Both the position numbers and the translations under genes were made by a program. Under the pieces are notes generated by a model. It saw nothing but the letters and a program-made list of their open reading frames with translations. It ran no database searches and was not told the DNA's origin. DNA of 64,000 nucleotides from Volutella citrinella (lineage: Eukaryota; Ascomycota; Sordariomycetes; Hypocreales; Nectriaceae), in the NCBI GenBank assembly GCA_034401135.1, contig JAWZSP010000003.1, forward strand, positions 4,712,001 to 4,776,000, read 5' to 3'. Shown here in pieces: positions 49,945 to 60,827 of this stretch (the first letter of the stretch is position 1; each line of letters opens with the position of its first letter).

Positions 49945-50495
49945 GATGGATCCAATGGCGTCGCTTCGCCGAGGTGCGATGTTCCTGCGGGCTTGAAAAT
50001 ATAACACGGCGTGGTGTTGCAAGGCTGTCGTGGTAGAGACAACATCGTCATGGGCCAATTTCCAGCAGCCAACAGCCGCCCACCGATAAGATAACGCTGA
50101 ATGGTGAATGGCCGCTGGGAGCCTGGCGATCAGTGCGCGACGCTAGCTTAGTCATGCTGGACCCTTTATGGTTTTCAGTTGGGGTAAAGCAAACCTTAAG
50201 GGCGTGGGCGCTGGAATTCCCCCCAGATGATGCCAGATATAGCGCCAGGCCCCCTATTGTCTCAGTGGAGGGGCGTACTCCAGGTCGCAAGCCTTGGCTT
50301 CTAGCGGGTAACTCTGTGGGCCGGCCTACATTGACAGCAGCCAGCACTGGGCTGACGTCAACTTTGGGTGGTTGATGCCCCACGGTGGCTGCGATCGCGA
50401 TCAGATACCTTCGTCTCAATCCGCTCAACAAGAACATTTCTCCCCCCTCTGCGGCACAATAAGCGGCCCATTGTGCCCCACGGCCGCGGAAAGCC
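49945..50495. other. Divergent promoter between rtt106 and vfa1
   Basis: 551 bp between start codons facing away from each other. No other feature is supported. Confidence 0.6.
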
Positions 50496-51241
50496 ATGGC
50501 TCCTCCTTTCCCAAACATCTACCATCATAGAAAGGTCGCTGAGGCGTCGGCAAGGGCATGCGACATCTGCTACAAGTCCAGCACCTCGGTTCTCATCACA
50601 CCAGATAAAAAGGTGAGGCAAGACCACGGTCACGCAACAACGCCGGTAGGCTAAGGGAATATTTCAAGGACTTCTTCTATGTGTGCCCTGTTCATCTCAA
50701 GGATCAATACTTTTGCAACCCCAAGATCGACGAGGAGGCGCTAAAGGCCAAGCGGGAGAAGGCCCTGGAGGAGGAGAAAGAGCGGCTCAAGAAGGAGTAC
50801 GAGGAGCGCCAGCGCAAGAAGAAGGAGAAGGACTCCAAGTCAAAAGACAAGGACAAGGACAAGGACGGCAAAAACGCCGACAAAGACAAGGATAAAGATA
50901 AGGACAAGGACAAGAAGGATGACGACAAAAAGGAAGATGACGAGGCGGACAAGGTGAGACGCCCACCATCAACTTCAAACGCGCCAGGCACAGTCTCACT
51001 AACTCTCGGACCAAGGACGATGAAGAGGAGCCCCCAAAAGAGGAGCCCCGGGTATTTGAACTAAAGACGTAGGTCGATGATACGGCACCTTGCGATCGGC
51101 AGAGTTGCTAACTTCCACAGGACATTTTACCAGCAGCGATTATCCAAGAAACGCCAGGCCGAACAACGAAAGGTAGAACAGAAGAAGATTTCACAGCCTG
51201 GCTACTTTCCATCTGTTCCCACCGATGACCCTGGCCGGTGA
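50496..51241 (+). CDS. vfa1: Vps4-associated protein 1 (Vfa1)
   Basis: Four exons: 50496-50612, 50669-50953, 51016-51068 and 51121-51241, giving 191 aa; introns 56, 62 and 52 nt, the last two with CTAAC branches. An N-terminal zinc-finger-like region has ACDICYKSSTSVLITPDKK followed by DFFYVCPVHLKDQYFC. The CxxC plus CPxH spacing and this text identify Vfa1. A long Lys/Glu/Asp coiled or disordered middle includes repeated KDKD. The C-terminus has EPRVFELKT, TFYQQRLSKKR and a final GYFPSVPTDDPGR. In yeast Vfa1 binds the Vps4 MIT domain and modulates its ATPase at endosomes (family knowledge). Divergent from rtt106. Confidence 0.92.
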
Positions 51242-51913
51242 GGTACTGCATGGCTTGTCTTTCATAGTCGCGGGCCATGACATTTAGATGAGGTTAAGAT
51301 AATCCCAGGATTGGGGGAGGTAGCGTAGCAAAGGACATGTCGAGTTAAAGCCGAAATGAATAAAAAATGACTTCCATCCTCCTGCGTGGAGCATGAGAAG
51401 ATTGATGACAGACAGACCAAGACAGTTGGTGTTCCTTTCATGGCATCGTCGGACAGGAACAAGACCCTGTATTATGCTGCACCAGTACCCCGATCAACCA
51501 GTCGCGATATCCCGAGACATTTATATGACCGTTTTTCTTGTCCCCTGGGAGTAAGGGGGTATTCACCTCGATATATTGCATTTCAGCTGCTCAGCCTGTG
51601 CCTAGTTGCCGACCGCTAGGCTTCTCAGCTGTCATGTTTCCGACTCAAATCCAGACCCTCGGTGGCGTCACCTGGCCCTGTTTCGAGCCCAATAAACCAG
51701 TCCTACCTGCATAAGTAGCTCGCCAGCCGCAAGACCATGACAGCGAATGAATGTATTCTCTCGGCCACATGAGAGGCAGAGTAGCCCAAGGCAAACCCCG
51801 GGCGCACCTGGGCGATCCGGGCTGATCTGGTTTCAATCAGGCTCAACCGCCCTCCCATTTCATCAACATGCTGCTGTAGCTATCATCTCGAGATTGGCAG
51901 ACATCGAGCCACC
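51242..51913. other. Intergenic region upstream of the ankyrin gene
   Basis: 672 bp; nothing supported beyond likely 3' UTR of vfa1 and promoter/leader of the ankyrin gene. Confidence 0.5.
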
Positions 51914-54900
51914 ATGCCTCTGTTTAATAGACACAGTCGACAGTCGAGCGCCTCATCCGAAGGTGCCGTAGCCCGAGACCGTCAGCTGTCCGAGGCCAAG
52001 GCATGGCTCAAGACGCCGCGCGCGCAAGCCGACGAGGCTACCAAGCTGCACTTCGCCGCGCTCAAGAACTATGTCGAGCTGGCGAACCACTTGATCAGCG
52101 CATTCGGCGGCGTCAAGCGAATATACGTCGTTGATAGGAGCAAAAAGACGCCAAGAGACTATGCCCTCGAGCACAGGAGCTTCGACGTCCTCAAGCTGTT
52201 TATCAGATGCGATCCGCGCCCAGTGGTGCCGGCCGGGAGGTCGGACCTGCTCTTCTACGCAATCGAGGAGCGCGCGCCAGACGTCGCAGAGGTCATCCTC
52301 GACCACATGCCTCAGGTCTTGAAGTTGCCCAGCGAGAGTCGAGGATTCCCCTTTCAGTACGCCGTGACGTCCGGGTGCGATCCAGTCGCCTGCTGCATTG
52401 TACGGCATCACCTCAACCACGGAGGCTCAAACGTCGACGGGGTCACTGATCCCCTTTCCCTCGTCCAGTATTCTGCCTCCCATGGTTTGCCTTCGACAGT
52501 TGCCCTGCTTCTTGAGCGCGGCGCTGAGCCGACTACGTCACATCTCTTCGCTGCCATTCGTTCGGGCAGCTTTGATACAGTAAAGAACATTGTCGAAAAG
52601 GCTCCGGCTCTTGCATGCGCTGCAGAGAATGGCATTCTGCCCCTCCACTGTGCCATGGTGGCGGAAAGACAGGACATGGCCGCCTTGCTTGTGAGAAGGG
52701 AGTCTGTCAATGTGCTCTATCAAGCGGTAAGAGGCGGGAGCTGGTGGCCTCTCCATCGCGCCGTCCACTTAAAGATGGGTAGCTTGGTTGGCCCAATGCT
52801 CGCAGCTGGAGCAGTTGCCGACCTAGTCGATGATCAAGGACGGAATGCCCTTCAGGTGGCATTGATGGAACCACAAGCAAACGAGACTATCATTAGCATC
52901 ATGTTAAGGCAGGCCCACGCCTCTTTAGTCTGTTTCCCGGATCAAGACGGACACTCAGTTCTGCATGTAGCAGTCTTGGAGAAGATTCCGTGGCTCACCA
53001 AGCTGCTGTGTAAATTGGCGCCTTGGCTCAGCGCTGCGCCGATGCAGTCTGGCCGACTGGACTCTCGGACCATATGTCCAGATGATGGCGTTATCTCGGT
53101 CAATGAGTCCAGCCCGCTATGTTGGGCTGTGAGAACCGGCGAACTGGAAGCCCTTGAGGTTATGCTGAGGACGCTGCCCAAGGCCAATAGAGATGGAGCG
53201 CAGGTTTTCCCGTACGCCGTCTTGAGCGAAGACCCGACGGCGATCGAGCTACTCCTGGCCCATTGCATGTATGTTGAGGGAACAATGATCGACCTGGTTC
53301 ACGAATGCGGTCTGCAGAAGGAACTGTTGCTGGCCTTCACTCAGAACAGAGTCCCCGTCGATATGCTCTATCAAAAAGAGACACCCATTCTCGCTCGGGC
53401 AATCGAGAACCAAGACCAGCAGCTGATTCGTTTTCTCCTTCAAGCAGGAGCCTCAACTTCCAAATTAGACTTTGAGAAAGTGGATTTGTCAATAATCTAC
53501 GACAACGTCGATTTACTCGAGACGCTCAAGCAATGTGGCTACGACATCACGACATTAGTAATGCCAGCAGTTAAGAGAGGAAATTTCAACGCTGTAGCAT
53601 CATTGATGACCATGGGCGCCGAGGTGACCGACGACGAGATGGAAGACGTCTTGCATAGGGGCATCAGTAACCCTCGACTTGTCCAGGTGCTCTTAGAACA
53701 TGGAGCAGACCCAGAGTGCACCATGGGGTACAGAACATTTTTCGAGCGAGCTGTAATGAAGGCGGTTTCTTCAAAGCAAATGATCAAGGAGGGGAATCCA
53801 GAGAGCGATGCAATTTATGAACAGGCCAGGGCTGACAGCGTTGCAGTTGTAAAGCTGGTCCTTGAAAGCGGCATTGACGCGAATTGGGCCAACCCCAAGG
53901 GGCGATCAGCGTTGTTTTGGCTTTTTGAAGTCGCCAATCCTGAGCGTGGAAGGATTCTGGAGATGGCCAAGATACTAATGGAGCACGGCTGCCACGTTAA
54001 TGTCTGGGACAAGCTTGGCAATACGCCCTTGATGGAGACCGCCGAGGTAGGCAATGAAGAAGTCGTCGAGTTGTTTGTCCGGTCCATAGACGACCCTGGC
54101 ATATATATAGACCGGAAGAATGCCTTGGGGAAGACCGCCCTGCATTACGCTGCACTGAACAACGAGGTCTCGCTCTTCGATCTGCTGATGAGAAATTCAG
54201 AGGGGCTGGGCAGCCTCGCTGCAAACGATGGACAGGAACCGCGGCAAGACATGGCGGAAACTATCACACAGCGTTTACAGGTACTCAGTGACATCTCTGG
54301 GCAGACATGCCTTCACACTGCATCGTATTCTGGTTCGGACATAGTTGTGGAGTATATCTTGGGAAAGGCCGGCAAGTTCTTGGTCAACCAACGGGACACC
54401 TTGGGCCTAACAGCGCTTCACGAGGCGGCCATGGCAGGAAACTCGACAGCGGTACGATTATTACTATCCGGAGGAGCAGACTATCGGATCCAAGACAGTA
54501 ATTACTCTGATGCAGCCGTTGCGGAGGAGCAGCCGGGCCGCACACCGATGGAGTACGCCATTTCTGAGGGCCACGAAGAAGTTGTCCACGAGCTCGCGAG
54601 CTACGACAAGCAAACCGTCCTGTGCAACGACGAGGGGAGACAGAATTTACTCACAGCATTGGCTACCAATGTGAACCGGGTGGGAATAGTTGCGCGTTTA
54701 CTCGATGCAGGAGTCGATGCCAACATGAAGGTCAAGAACGGGGAGCTCCCGGTGTTGTATGTTGGGCTGTTGGAAGGCGATGCCGAGCTCGTCCAAGTCT
54801 TCCTTCAACACGGAGCCAAGGCCAACGAAAAGCCGCCAGGCCTACTCCATCCGCTGGCAGTGGTTGCGCAGGCAATGATGAATACGAAGCCTGAAACCGC

Positions 54901-56414
54901 GACTGCCCTCATGTTGGCCTTGCTCGAGCATGGGGCGGATCCTAGGCACGAGTCTCTCTCCGAGTTTCATTTCACCATGTTAGAGGCGGCCGCGGCTTAC
55001 GGCGACTTGAAGGTGGTCACTCATCTCCTCAAGCTTGGAATGGATCCAAACGAGTTCAAGGGCTCCACGCCATCACTGGGTAACGCTATCCTCGGCGGCC
55101 ATGTTGACGTCTCCATGGCGTTGCTGAACGCCGGGGCGGATCCATGTGCGAAGCAACAACAAAGCGGCTACTCAATGTTGGCATTATCATGCTTGAAAAG
55201 CTTACCAGGTGTTGCCCAGGAGCTTCTTGAAAGAGGTGCGATTATGACGACTTCCGGTCCGGAGGTCCTGAAAGCAAGCTTCAGAATTGGGGGGCCGGAC
55301 TGCCTACGCGTGCTGCTCAAATTCGGACTGCATCCAGACCAGCTAGTCAACATTCAGGGGCATTGTAAAAAGGCTTCTCAAGAAGAAAGAAGATGTGGTG
55401 ACGGACGTTCCCATGAGTACTGCAAAGATGAGCCTGTTGATCTTCTGCATCATCCGCGAAGATGAAGGGCGCTTTGAGGCACTCCTCGACAACGACGCAA
55501 ACCCCAAGGTAGCGGACCCCGAGACGGGCAAGACGGCACTGCATTTCATCTTGGGCATAGAAAATCAGGATAAGCGAGATCGACTCATCCGGCGGCTTCT
55601 GAGAGCTGGCGCGGTCCCAGGGGTGGCCTTTCCCCCTGATGGCATGACCTTCTTCCACCTGGTTGTCATGAAGAGCGACCTCGGGCTTCTCGACGCCCTT
55701 CTATCCGGCAGCAGGGACTACATCGACAGGCGTGATGGAAAGTCAGGTCTCACTCCATTTCTTCTGGCCGTTGCCAAAGGGAGACTGGACTTTGCCAAGC
55801 GGCTGGCTCAAGCTGGTGCCAACGTCAACGCACACGACAAGGACGGCGATTCGGCCATGACACTGGCTATTATGTCGCCCGAGGTGGTACTTGACCAAAA
55901 GTGCGCGTTCCTAAACGATGTGGCCGACATTGTGCAATTCGACGCCAGCAACAAGCACCAGTGGCGCGCGGATGGACGGAGCCCCTTGGAGATGGCTATC
56001 ATCGTATACGCCTCGGGCGACAACGCGCGGGACTGGGACGTTACCGACACTATGTTGCGCCTCCAGCCAGACTACGGGGCCCGGGAGGTTCTGGCGGCAG
56101 TCATGTGCGTGCAAAGGGGCGACAGGGTCGTCCGAGACCTGCTCGACAAAGGCGCCGGGGACAGGTACGCTCTCGCAAGGGCAGTGTACGATGTCGCGGC
56201 GCGGAAGAACCCAGCTGCAGCCGAGTATCTTGCAAGTGTCATGAAGCAGGAGCCCGCGGGGTTGGTTCTGCGGGGAGAGGCAGCCATATCGACTGCCAAC
56301 TCTGCCAGGCGTCCGAGGCAGAGAGCGACGATGCCTGCCGGGCAGGGCCGGGGAGTCGTTCTCACAGACCACTCGGGTTTTGAATGGGTGTTTAGGATGC
56401 CTGACCGCAGCTGA
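51914..56414 (+). pseudogene. Giant ankyrin-repeat protein gene broken by a one-base frame change
   Basis: ATG at 51914 is in an ideal context (GCCACCATG). The first frame runs 1,183 codons to a TGA at 55463-55465. Ankyrin sequence then continues in the +1 frame from 55347 (after a TAG at 55344-55346) to a stop at 56412-56414. Both frames read degenerate ankyrin repeats almost throughout, with classical units such as GKTALHYAALNNEVSLFDLL, GLTALHEAAMAGNSTAVRLLLS and, in the second frame, GKTALHFILGI and LTPFLLAVAKGRLDFAKRL. The intended product is about 1,500 aa. No canonical intron of length 3n+1 fits the overlap, so I read an indel near the G4 run (55357-55360) or A5 run (55367-55371), real or a sequencing error. 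No signal peptide, membrane span or NACHT-type NTPase was seen. Ankyrin arrays bind proteins; the partner is unknown. It converges on the protease gene. Confidence 0.75.
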
Positions 56415-56844
56415 ATGATTTGAATCTACGTTTATGATCGGGACTAGGGTTTTATTATGTTAGGTGAAGTGAGAGTTAGGACAAGATTAATAATAGGACG
56501 GACTAGTTAATATTATCTTTATTTGTCTTAAGGACTAGGGTTATTATTTTATTAAGTAAAGCGAGAGTTGGGACTAGATTGATAATAGGATGGACCAGTT
56601 AGTATTATCTTCGTTTATCTTAGGGACTAGGGTTATCATTGTGTTAGGTGAAGCGAGTGTTGGGACTATATGGTGCTGCGTTTGCTGTCGCATCTGCTGT
56701 CGGCGCAATAGTTTACTCCTAGCTCTTTACTAAGAACTGGACTGAAGTATGCAAAGAACAGAGTTACCTTAGAGTCTGTCCGTCTAATCCTGCGGTTGGC
56801 GCGAATCAACATCCACTTCATTCTCCAGGCCCTCATCCCACTCT
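56415..56844. other. AT-rich convergent 3' region with minisatellite
   Basis: 430 bp between the stop codons of the ankyrin and protease genes. Most of it is the tandem repeat described separately. The remainder shows no feature. Confidence 0.6.
56422..56672. repeat. About 91-bp tandem minisatellite, roughly 2.6 copies
   Basis: The word GGACTAGGG recurs at 56441, 56532 and 56624 (spacing 91 and 92). Flanking words recur in order: TCTTCGTTTATCTTA, TTAGGTGAAG, GAGAGTTGGGACTAGATTGATAATAGGA and CAGTTAGTATTATCTT, each with a few substitutions. Many of these are C/T or G/A transitions. The unit is much more AT-rich than its neighbours. Transition-type divergence and AT-richness would fit repeat-induced point mutation (inference). 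Confidence 0.85.
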
Positions 56845-58416
56845 TCAAACCAATTCAACATCATGGCCTCCCAGTGCCATATCCTGCAACAGGCGTTCCA
56901 TCGGCGTAACGTATGTCACGTCAACAGCAGATCTTCCCTCACTGCCGTTGCCACTGGTGATCATCCCACCCACTCTACCTGTCAAATCCCACACAATCGA
57001 ACCAGAATCCCCTGGGGCAGAAAACGCGCCCAGGGTTAGCTTAGGTGGGGAGCATAACCACCAACGCACAATTCCTCAGAGAAGCATTCGTCGATGACAG
57101 GTGGCTTCCGCAACAGGGACTTCACATTATTGGCTTCGCCTAACGTGAAACCCGTCGTCATGCCCTGCTTAGCGACAACAATGCGTGATCGCCTCATCTC
57201 TTCTTCAGGAATGCATGTCTGCTCAAGGACGACGGTGTTCGAGTCCGTTTCAATGTGGAGTGTGTTATCGGTTGGCTGTGGTTGGCTCACTACCGTCGAT
57301 ATTATGTCTTGAATGGCGGCTTGGTTTAGCCGAATACGGTTTTTGAGCTCGTCTAGCGGGTTAGAATGTTTCGTTTCGTCCAATTTGATGAGAGCATAGT
57401 CCCGCACCCACTTGGTACCCGATCCGCTCTTTACCAAACTCAAGGATGGAGAGTAGATGGTATGGCCGAGGATGCGTGATTCGTCTTCCTCAAATAATGG
57501 GAGTGTCGCTTGCGTGTCTTCAAGGTATCTCCTCCGATCCCTTATCTTAGCATCCATCTCATCTGGAGACAAATTACTTTTGACGATCCGTTGAATATCA
57601 GAGTCAGCCAGTCGGATTTCGAAGGCAGCTACCCGTTATGCGTGGCAAACAGCATCTTGGGTTCCCTGAACTATCATATGTTTTCCCATAGTACTGTTGT
57701 ATCGATTGTCGAGGTTGGCCGCATACTCAACAATCTCAGACTTTTTGTTGAAGGCCACATGGCGGCAGGTCAGTGCAAAAACTTCGCCGGTGGACTTCGA
57801 TTGCAGATACAGGCCCTTGGTTCCTTCGTTGGCTATGTTTTCGCTGGAATGGATGGCCACACCGATGAGCTCGGACACAATCCCATCACCGTACTGGCTT
57901 GGTAGGCGGGGTTTGAGTGTGGGGTTGGCAGAAGGTGATGGATTGAGCCGAATGACCTCACTTTCCCTCATCTCGCAATGAACGTCGTCGAACCCACAGA
58001 CTATCAATATCCCACGGCATCGTTGAACCACTGCATCTCCCCGTGCCCAGTCCATGGATCCTGGAGGAACAGAGAGCATCAGAGTGACAGGGTGGTCGGG
58101 ATCCTCAGACTGTCCGGTAGGACCATAATCGTATCCAAGGCATAGCATCGACCGCATGTACATATTTAATGCCTTTGAGGACTGCCTCGAGCTCTCGGCG
58201 AAGGAAGCTTGTGGGTTCGTTGAATGAAGAGGCAATTGGGTGATGTCCTACAGCGCTCAACTTCTTGCGAAATGGATATGGATAATTATCCATCGCCCTT
58301 GGGTCCCAAGGCTCACGGCGTGAACGAGCAATAAGTCGCGGGCGGAAGGGTAGCCCGTAGTAATAACACGCGGCCTCGTGGTCCGAGGGCGGCGAACCCC
58401 CCAGCTCATCGGCCAT
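56845..58416 (-). CDS. Trypsin-like serine protease of a fungal accessory family; possible nonsense codon
   Basis: Starts MADELGGSPPSDHEAACYYY (ATG 58416; an upstream in-frame ATG at 58464 is possible). Exon 1 ends at 58162 and a 52-nt intron (58161-58110) leads to LMLSVPPGSMDW and DDVHCEMRESEV. Catalytic elements in order: His in LTCRHV (codon 57761-57759), Asp in RDYALIKLDE (57401-57399) and Ser in GDSGSIVWD (57006-57004), before which I place an intron of about 50 nt (57061-57012; branch GCTAAC). The YYYGLPFRPRLIARS opening is typical of fungal trypsin-like proteins, often large and non-secreted; no signal peptide is seen. An in-frame TAA sits at 57638-57636. It is removed if 57694-57629 is a 66-nt intron (GTACTA donor, ATAAC branch, TAG acceptor); otherwise the gene is interrupted, perhaps by CAA to TAA. 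Located between the HET and ankyrin genes. Confidence 0.7.
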
Positions 58417-58796
58417 ATTATGTTGATACGTGCGCCGTTCCACAAAATTAGATTGGATGTTCAAGATTGCGGTGTTCGGAGGGCGTAAGCAGGAGTTGGT
58501 ATGAGCTCGAACTCGACGTCGCTTGGTGGGTGGGTGATGGTGAAGGGTATTCGGCGGCGTCCTCCGTCATTTTGGGAGGCGGTCCATGATTTTAAACCCA
58601 GGTGCCGTTAGAGTTTCACAGCTTTCTTCAAAGATCCATTCTTCACATGACCCTGAGAGATGTCGAGGACGAAAAACTTTGATAGGCAGACAAACTCAAG
58701 AAGGGCCAGTTTGGGTCCCTGGATAGCAACTGCGGAAGGAGTGTACGAGACATCAACACATAGCTACATTATTTCTACATACACCACACGACGGGT
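58417..58796. other. Spacer between HET and protease genes
   Basis: About 380 bp separating two minus-strand genes. It would hold the HET gene's 3' UTR and the protease promoter. No further feature. Confidence 0.5.
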
Positions 58797-60827
58797 CTAT
58801 CTAAAACTAAACATTTGCGATGGAATCGGCCGCCCAGCAACCATCTCGCCATCCATCACGCCGTGAATGTAGCAGCTCCCAACGATCTCATGACATCCCC
58901 CTCCCACACTCCTCACCACAAATGGCACAGTCGCTCCAAATAGAACCACCAGCTGGTCCCCCTTCCGAGTACCCTCTGGCACAAGTCCAATCAGGCCCCG
59001 CTCCGAGATGGCCGGTCGACGGTTCGCAGACGCCAGGCGAGCTGCTTCCAAGTACTTGCGCACGAACTGCTCGACTCCTCCGCCGCGGAAGGCCGGGGAC
59101 ACATGTTGTTCGCCGTACATGGCTGCGAGGAACATGCAAGCTTCCAGGTTTCCAGCCCGTCCGGTGAAGCTGTCGCTCGTCACGCCGTAGTGCTCGTCGG
59201 GCGCCTCCATGTCGACGGCGCGTCCAGCAACAAAGGCGAGTGCCATGGCCGTCCTGTGCTCATCTGTGCCGGGCACAGCAATGCATTTCATGTGTCGGGT
59301 CGGCATAGGGGGCAGCTTCGAGTAATCGACAGCCTGCTCAAAGAAGTCGACTCCCTTCCGTAGCCATCCAAGCACGCCTTCTGCAGCACACTCTCCGTCA
59401 CGCCCAGAAGAGCAAGTTCCCAGCTCCCTGATGGTATCAAAGTGCACGCCCTGTGCCCTTAGCACGCCGCCTGGGAGGAAGACGTCGTCAAGAGTAAGTC
59501 CAACCAGAGACGGCGAGACTGGCGCCCCTGGCAACCCAGGGCCCATGTTCGCTTCATTCGAGTTGTTCGCCATGAAGATGTTCTGGTCGAACGGCAACGC
59601 TACATTGTCTATGAAAGGCTTCGACCAGTCCGGCACCCAAGAGGGCCAATCGACGTCCCGGTCCACTTGCGCATATGTGAGGATGCGTAACACGTTTGTA
59701 GGCTCGTCCCAGCACGAGGCAATTACTGCTCGCGTCGCTGCCGTAAAGATGTCCCCGACGCTGCTATCAGGACCAAAAGCAATCTCTGGTCCCTCTGGGT
59801 CCTGCGGGAAAAGGTCGCAGGGCAGACCGAGCAGAGATCGAATCTTGTCCTTCTTCTCTGTAGCCTCTGCGTGGTTTAATATGAAGAGGTCGTTTACAAT
59901 GGTCTTGAAGGGCACCTTTGCCTTGGCCTCGTGGTATTTACTGCGAAAGATCATCAGGGGCAGAGCTTGCCTGTCCGCCACCGTAACGAGCTGCTGGAGG
60001 GCGTCGTTGACTTCTCTGCCCTGGCCGGCTACGCCATGTAGTCTTCGGTATTGGGCGGCCGACTCGAGGAGACCGATTGCAGCAACTAGATCGTTCCATT
60101 CGATGGAGCTGGAGCCGCACATCACCAGGGGACTCCGAGACAGGGCCAACTCTTGTCTAATCCACGTCCGCTCCCACCATTCGCACTCGAGACACTTTTT
60201 ACACGACAACAGCTGCTCCGGGGTGGTTGCTATAGACTGAAGTGCGTTTGACATGGACCTGGCCACGTCCATGAACGATGCATTGTGGTTTTGCGGCTCG
60301 TCCGCCCGCCGAGGAACCGCACGAGCAGCTTCGCGGACGACCATCTCATGTAGTCCACCCAGCGTGCCAAGCCAGGAGATGGAATCAGTAGCACTTCTGT
60401 CATCGAGGCCGAGCCAGATGATGCCTCTCCGGGCCTTCTTGTACACTCTATCCATCATCTTGATCTGGTGAGTCTTCTCGGCCTCATCGTCCTGATTGAT
60501 GCAAATGGCATCTGCCCATATGTTCCGCGGACGGTTTGGCAGCTGGAGATGTTCCAAAGCCGAGCGCAGGTTGACCCCGACCTTGGCGCATCTGCAGCGG
60601 TTGACCAGCGTCTCCCGGGGCGAGTATGGGAGCTGCCATCGGTAGGACAGGGCCTCGTACCTGTCGGCCGGCAGCAGCCTGTCCAGGTTCACGACCCGCA
60701 TCTCGAGGCTCAGACCGTTTCCCTGGAGAGCGGAACCGCTCGCTGAAGCCGGCGGGATCGTCAAGATGCGTATCGCAGAGTTGGGATATGCTGGATCCCT
60801 GCCATCCAACGCCTCGTGGTACATCAT
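58797..60827 (-). CDS. HET-domain (heterokaryon incompatibility) protein
   Basis: Single intact exon, 676 aa, from the first of two adjacent ATGs. The HET domain spans about 57-240: YEALSYRW, NLRSALEHL, IWADAICINQDDEAEKTHQI, MDRVYKKARRGIIWLG, and a later WWERTWIRQELALS block. The C-terminal part is typical of long HET proteins: EGTRKGDQLVVLFGATVPFVV, then EIVGSCYIHGVMDGEMV. HET domains trigger programmed cell death in vegetative incompatibility and related self/non-self responses. The fold is TIR-like (established). No signal peptide, membrane segment or WD/NACHT part is fused to it. No lesion is seen, unlike its two neighbours. It is upstream of and co-oriented with the protease gene. Confidence 0.92.
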   Translation of the reverse strand: MMYHEALDGRDPAYPNSAIRILTIPPASASGSALQGNGLSLEMRVVNLDRLLPADRYEALSYRWQLPYSPRETLVNRCRCAKVGVNLRSALEHLQLPNRPRNIWADAICINQDDEAEKTHQIKMMDRVYKKARRGIIWLGLDDRSATDSISWLGTLGGLHEMVVREAARAVPRRADEPQNHNASFMDVARSMSNALQSIATTPEQLLSCKKCLECEWWERTWIRQELALSRSPLVMCGSSSIEWNDLVAAIGLLESAAQYRRLHGVAGQGREVNDALQQLVTVADRQALPLMIFRSKYHEAKAKVPFKTIVNDLFILNHAEATEKKDKIRSLLGLPCDLFPQDPEGPEIAFGPDSSVGDIFTAATRAVIASCWDEPTNVLRILTYAQVDRDVDWPSWVPDWSKPFIDNVALPFDQNIFMANNSNEANMGPGLPGAPVSPSLVGLTLDDVFLPGGVLRAQGVHFDTIRELGTCSSGRDGECAAEGVLGWLRKGVDFFEQAVDYSKLPPMPTRHMKCIAVPGTDEHRTAMALAFVAGRAVDMEAPDEHYGVTSDSFTGRAGNLEACMFLAAMYGEQHVSPAFRGGGVEQFVRKYLEAARLASANRRPAISERGLIGLVPEGTRKGDQLVVLFGATVPFVVRSVGGGCHEIVGSCYIHGVMDGEMVAGRPIPSQMFSFR

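Noticed and set aside
57694..58235. Frame starting at 58235 as the protease N-terminus
   Set aside because: The conserved YYYGLPFRPRL opening is in the other frame upstream. A 52-nt intron at 58161-58110 joins it to this frame.
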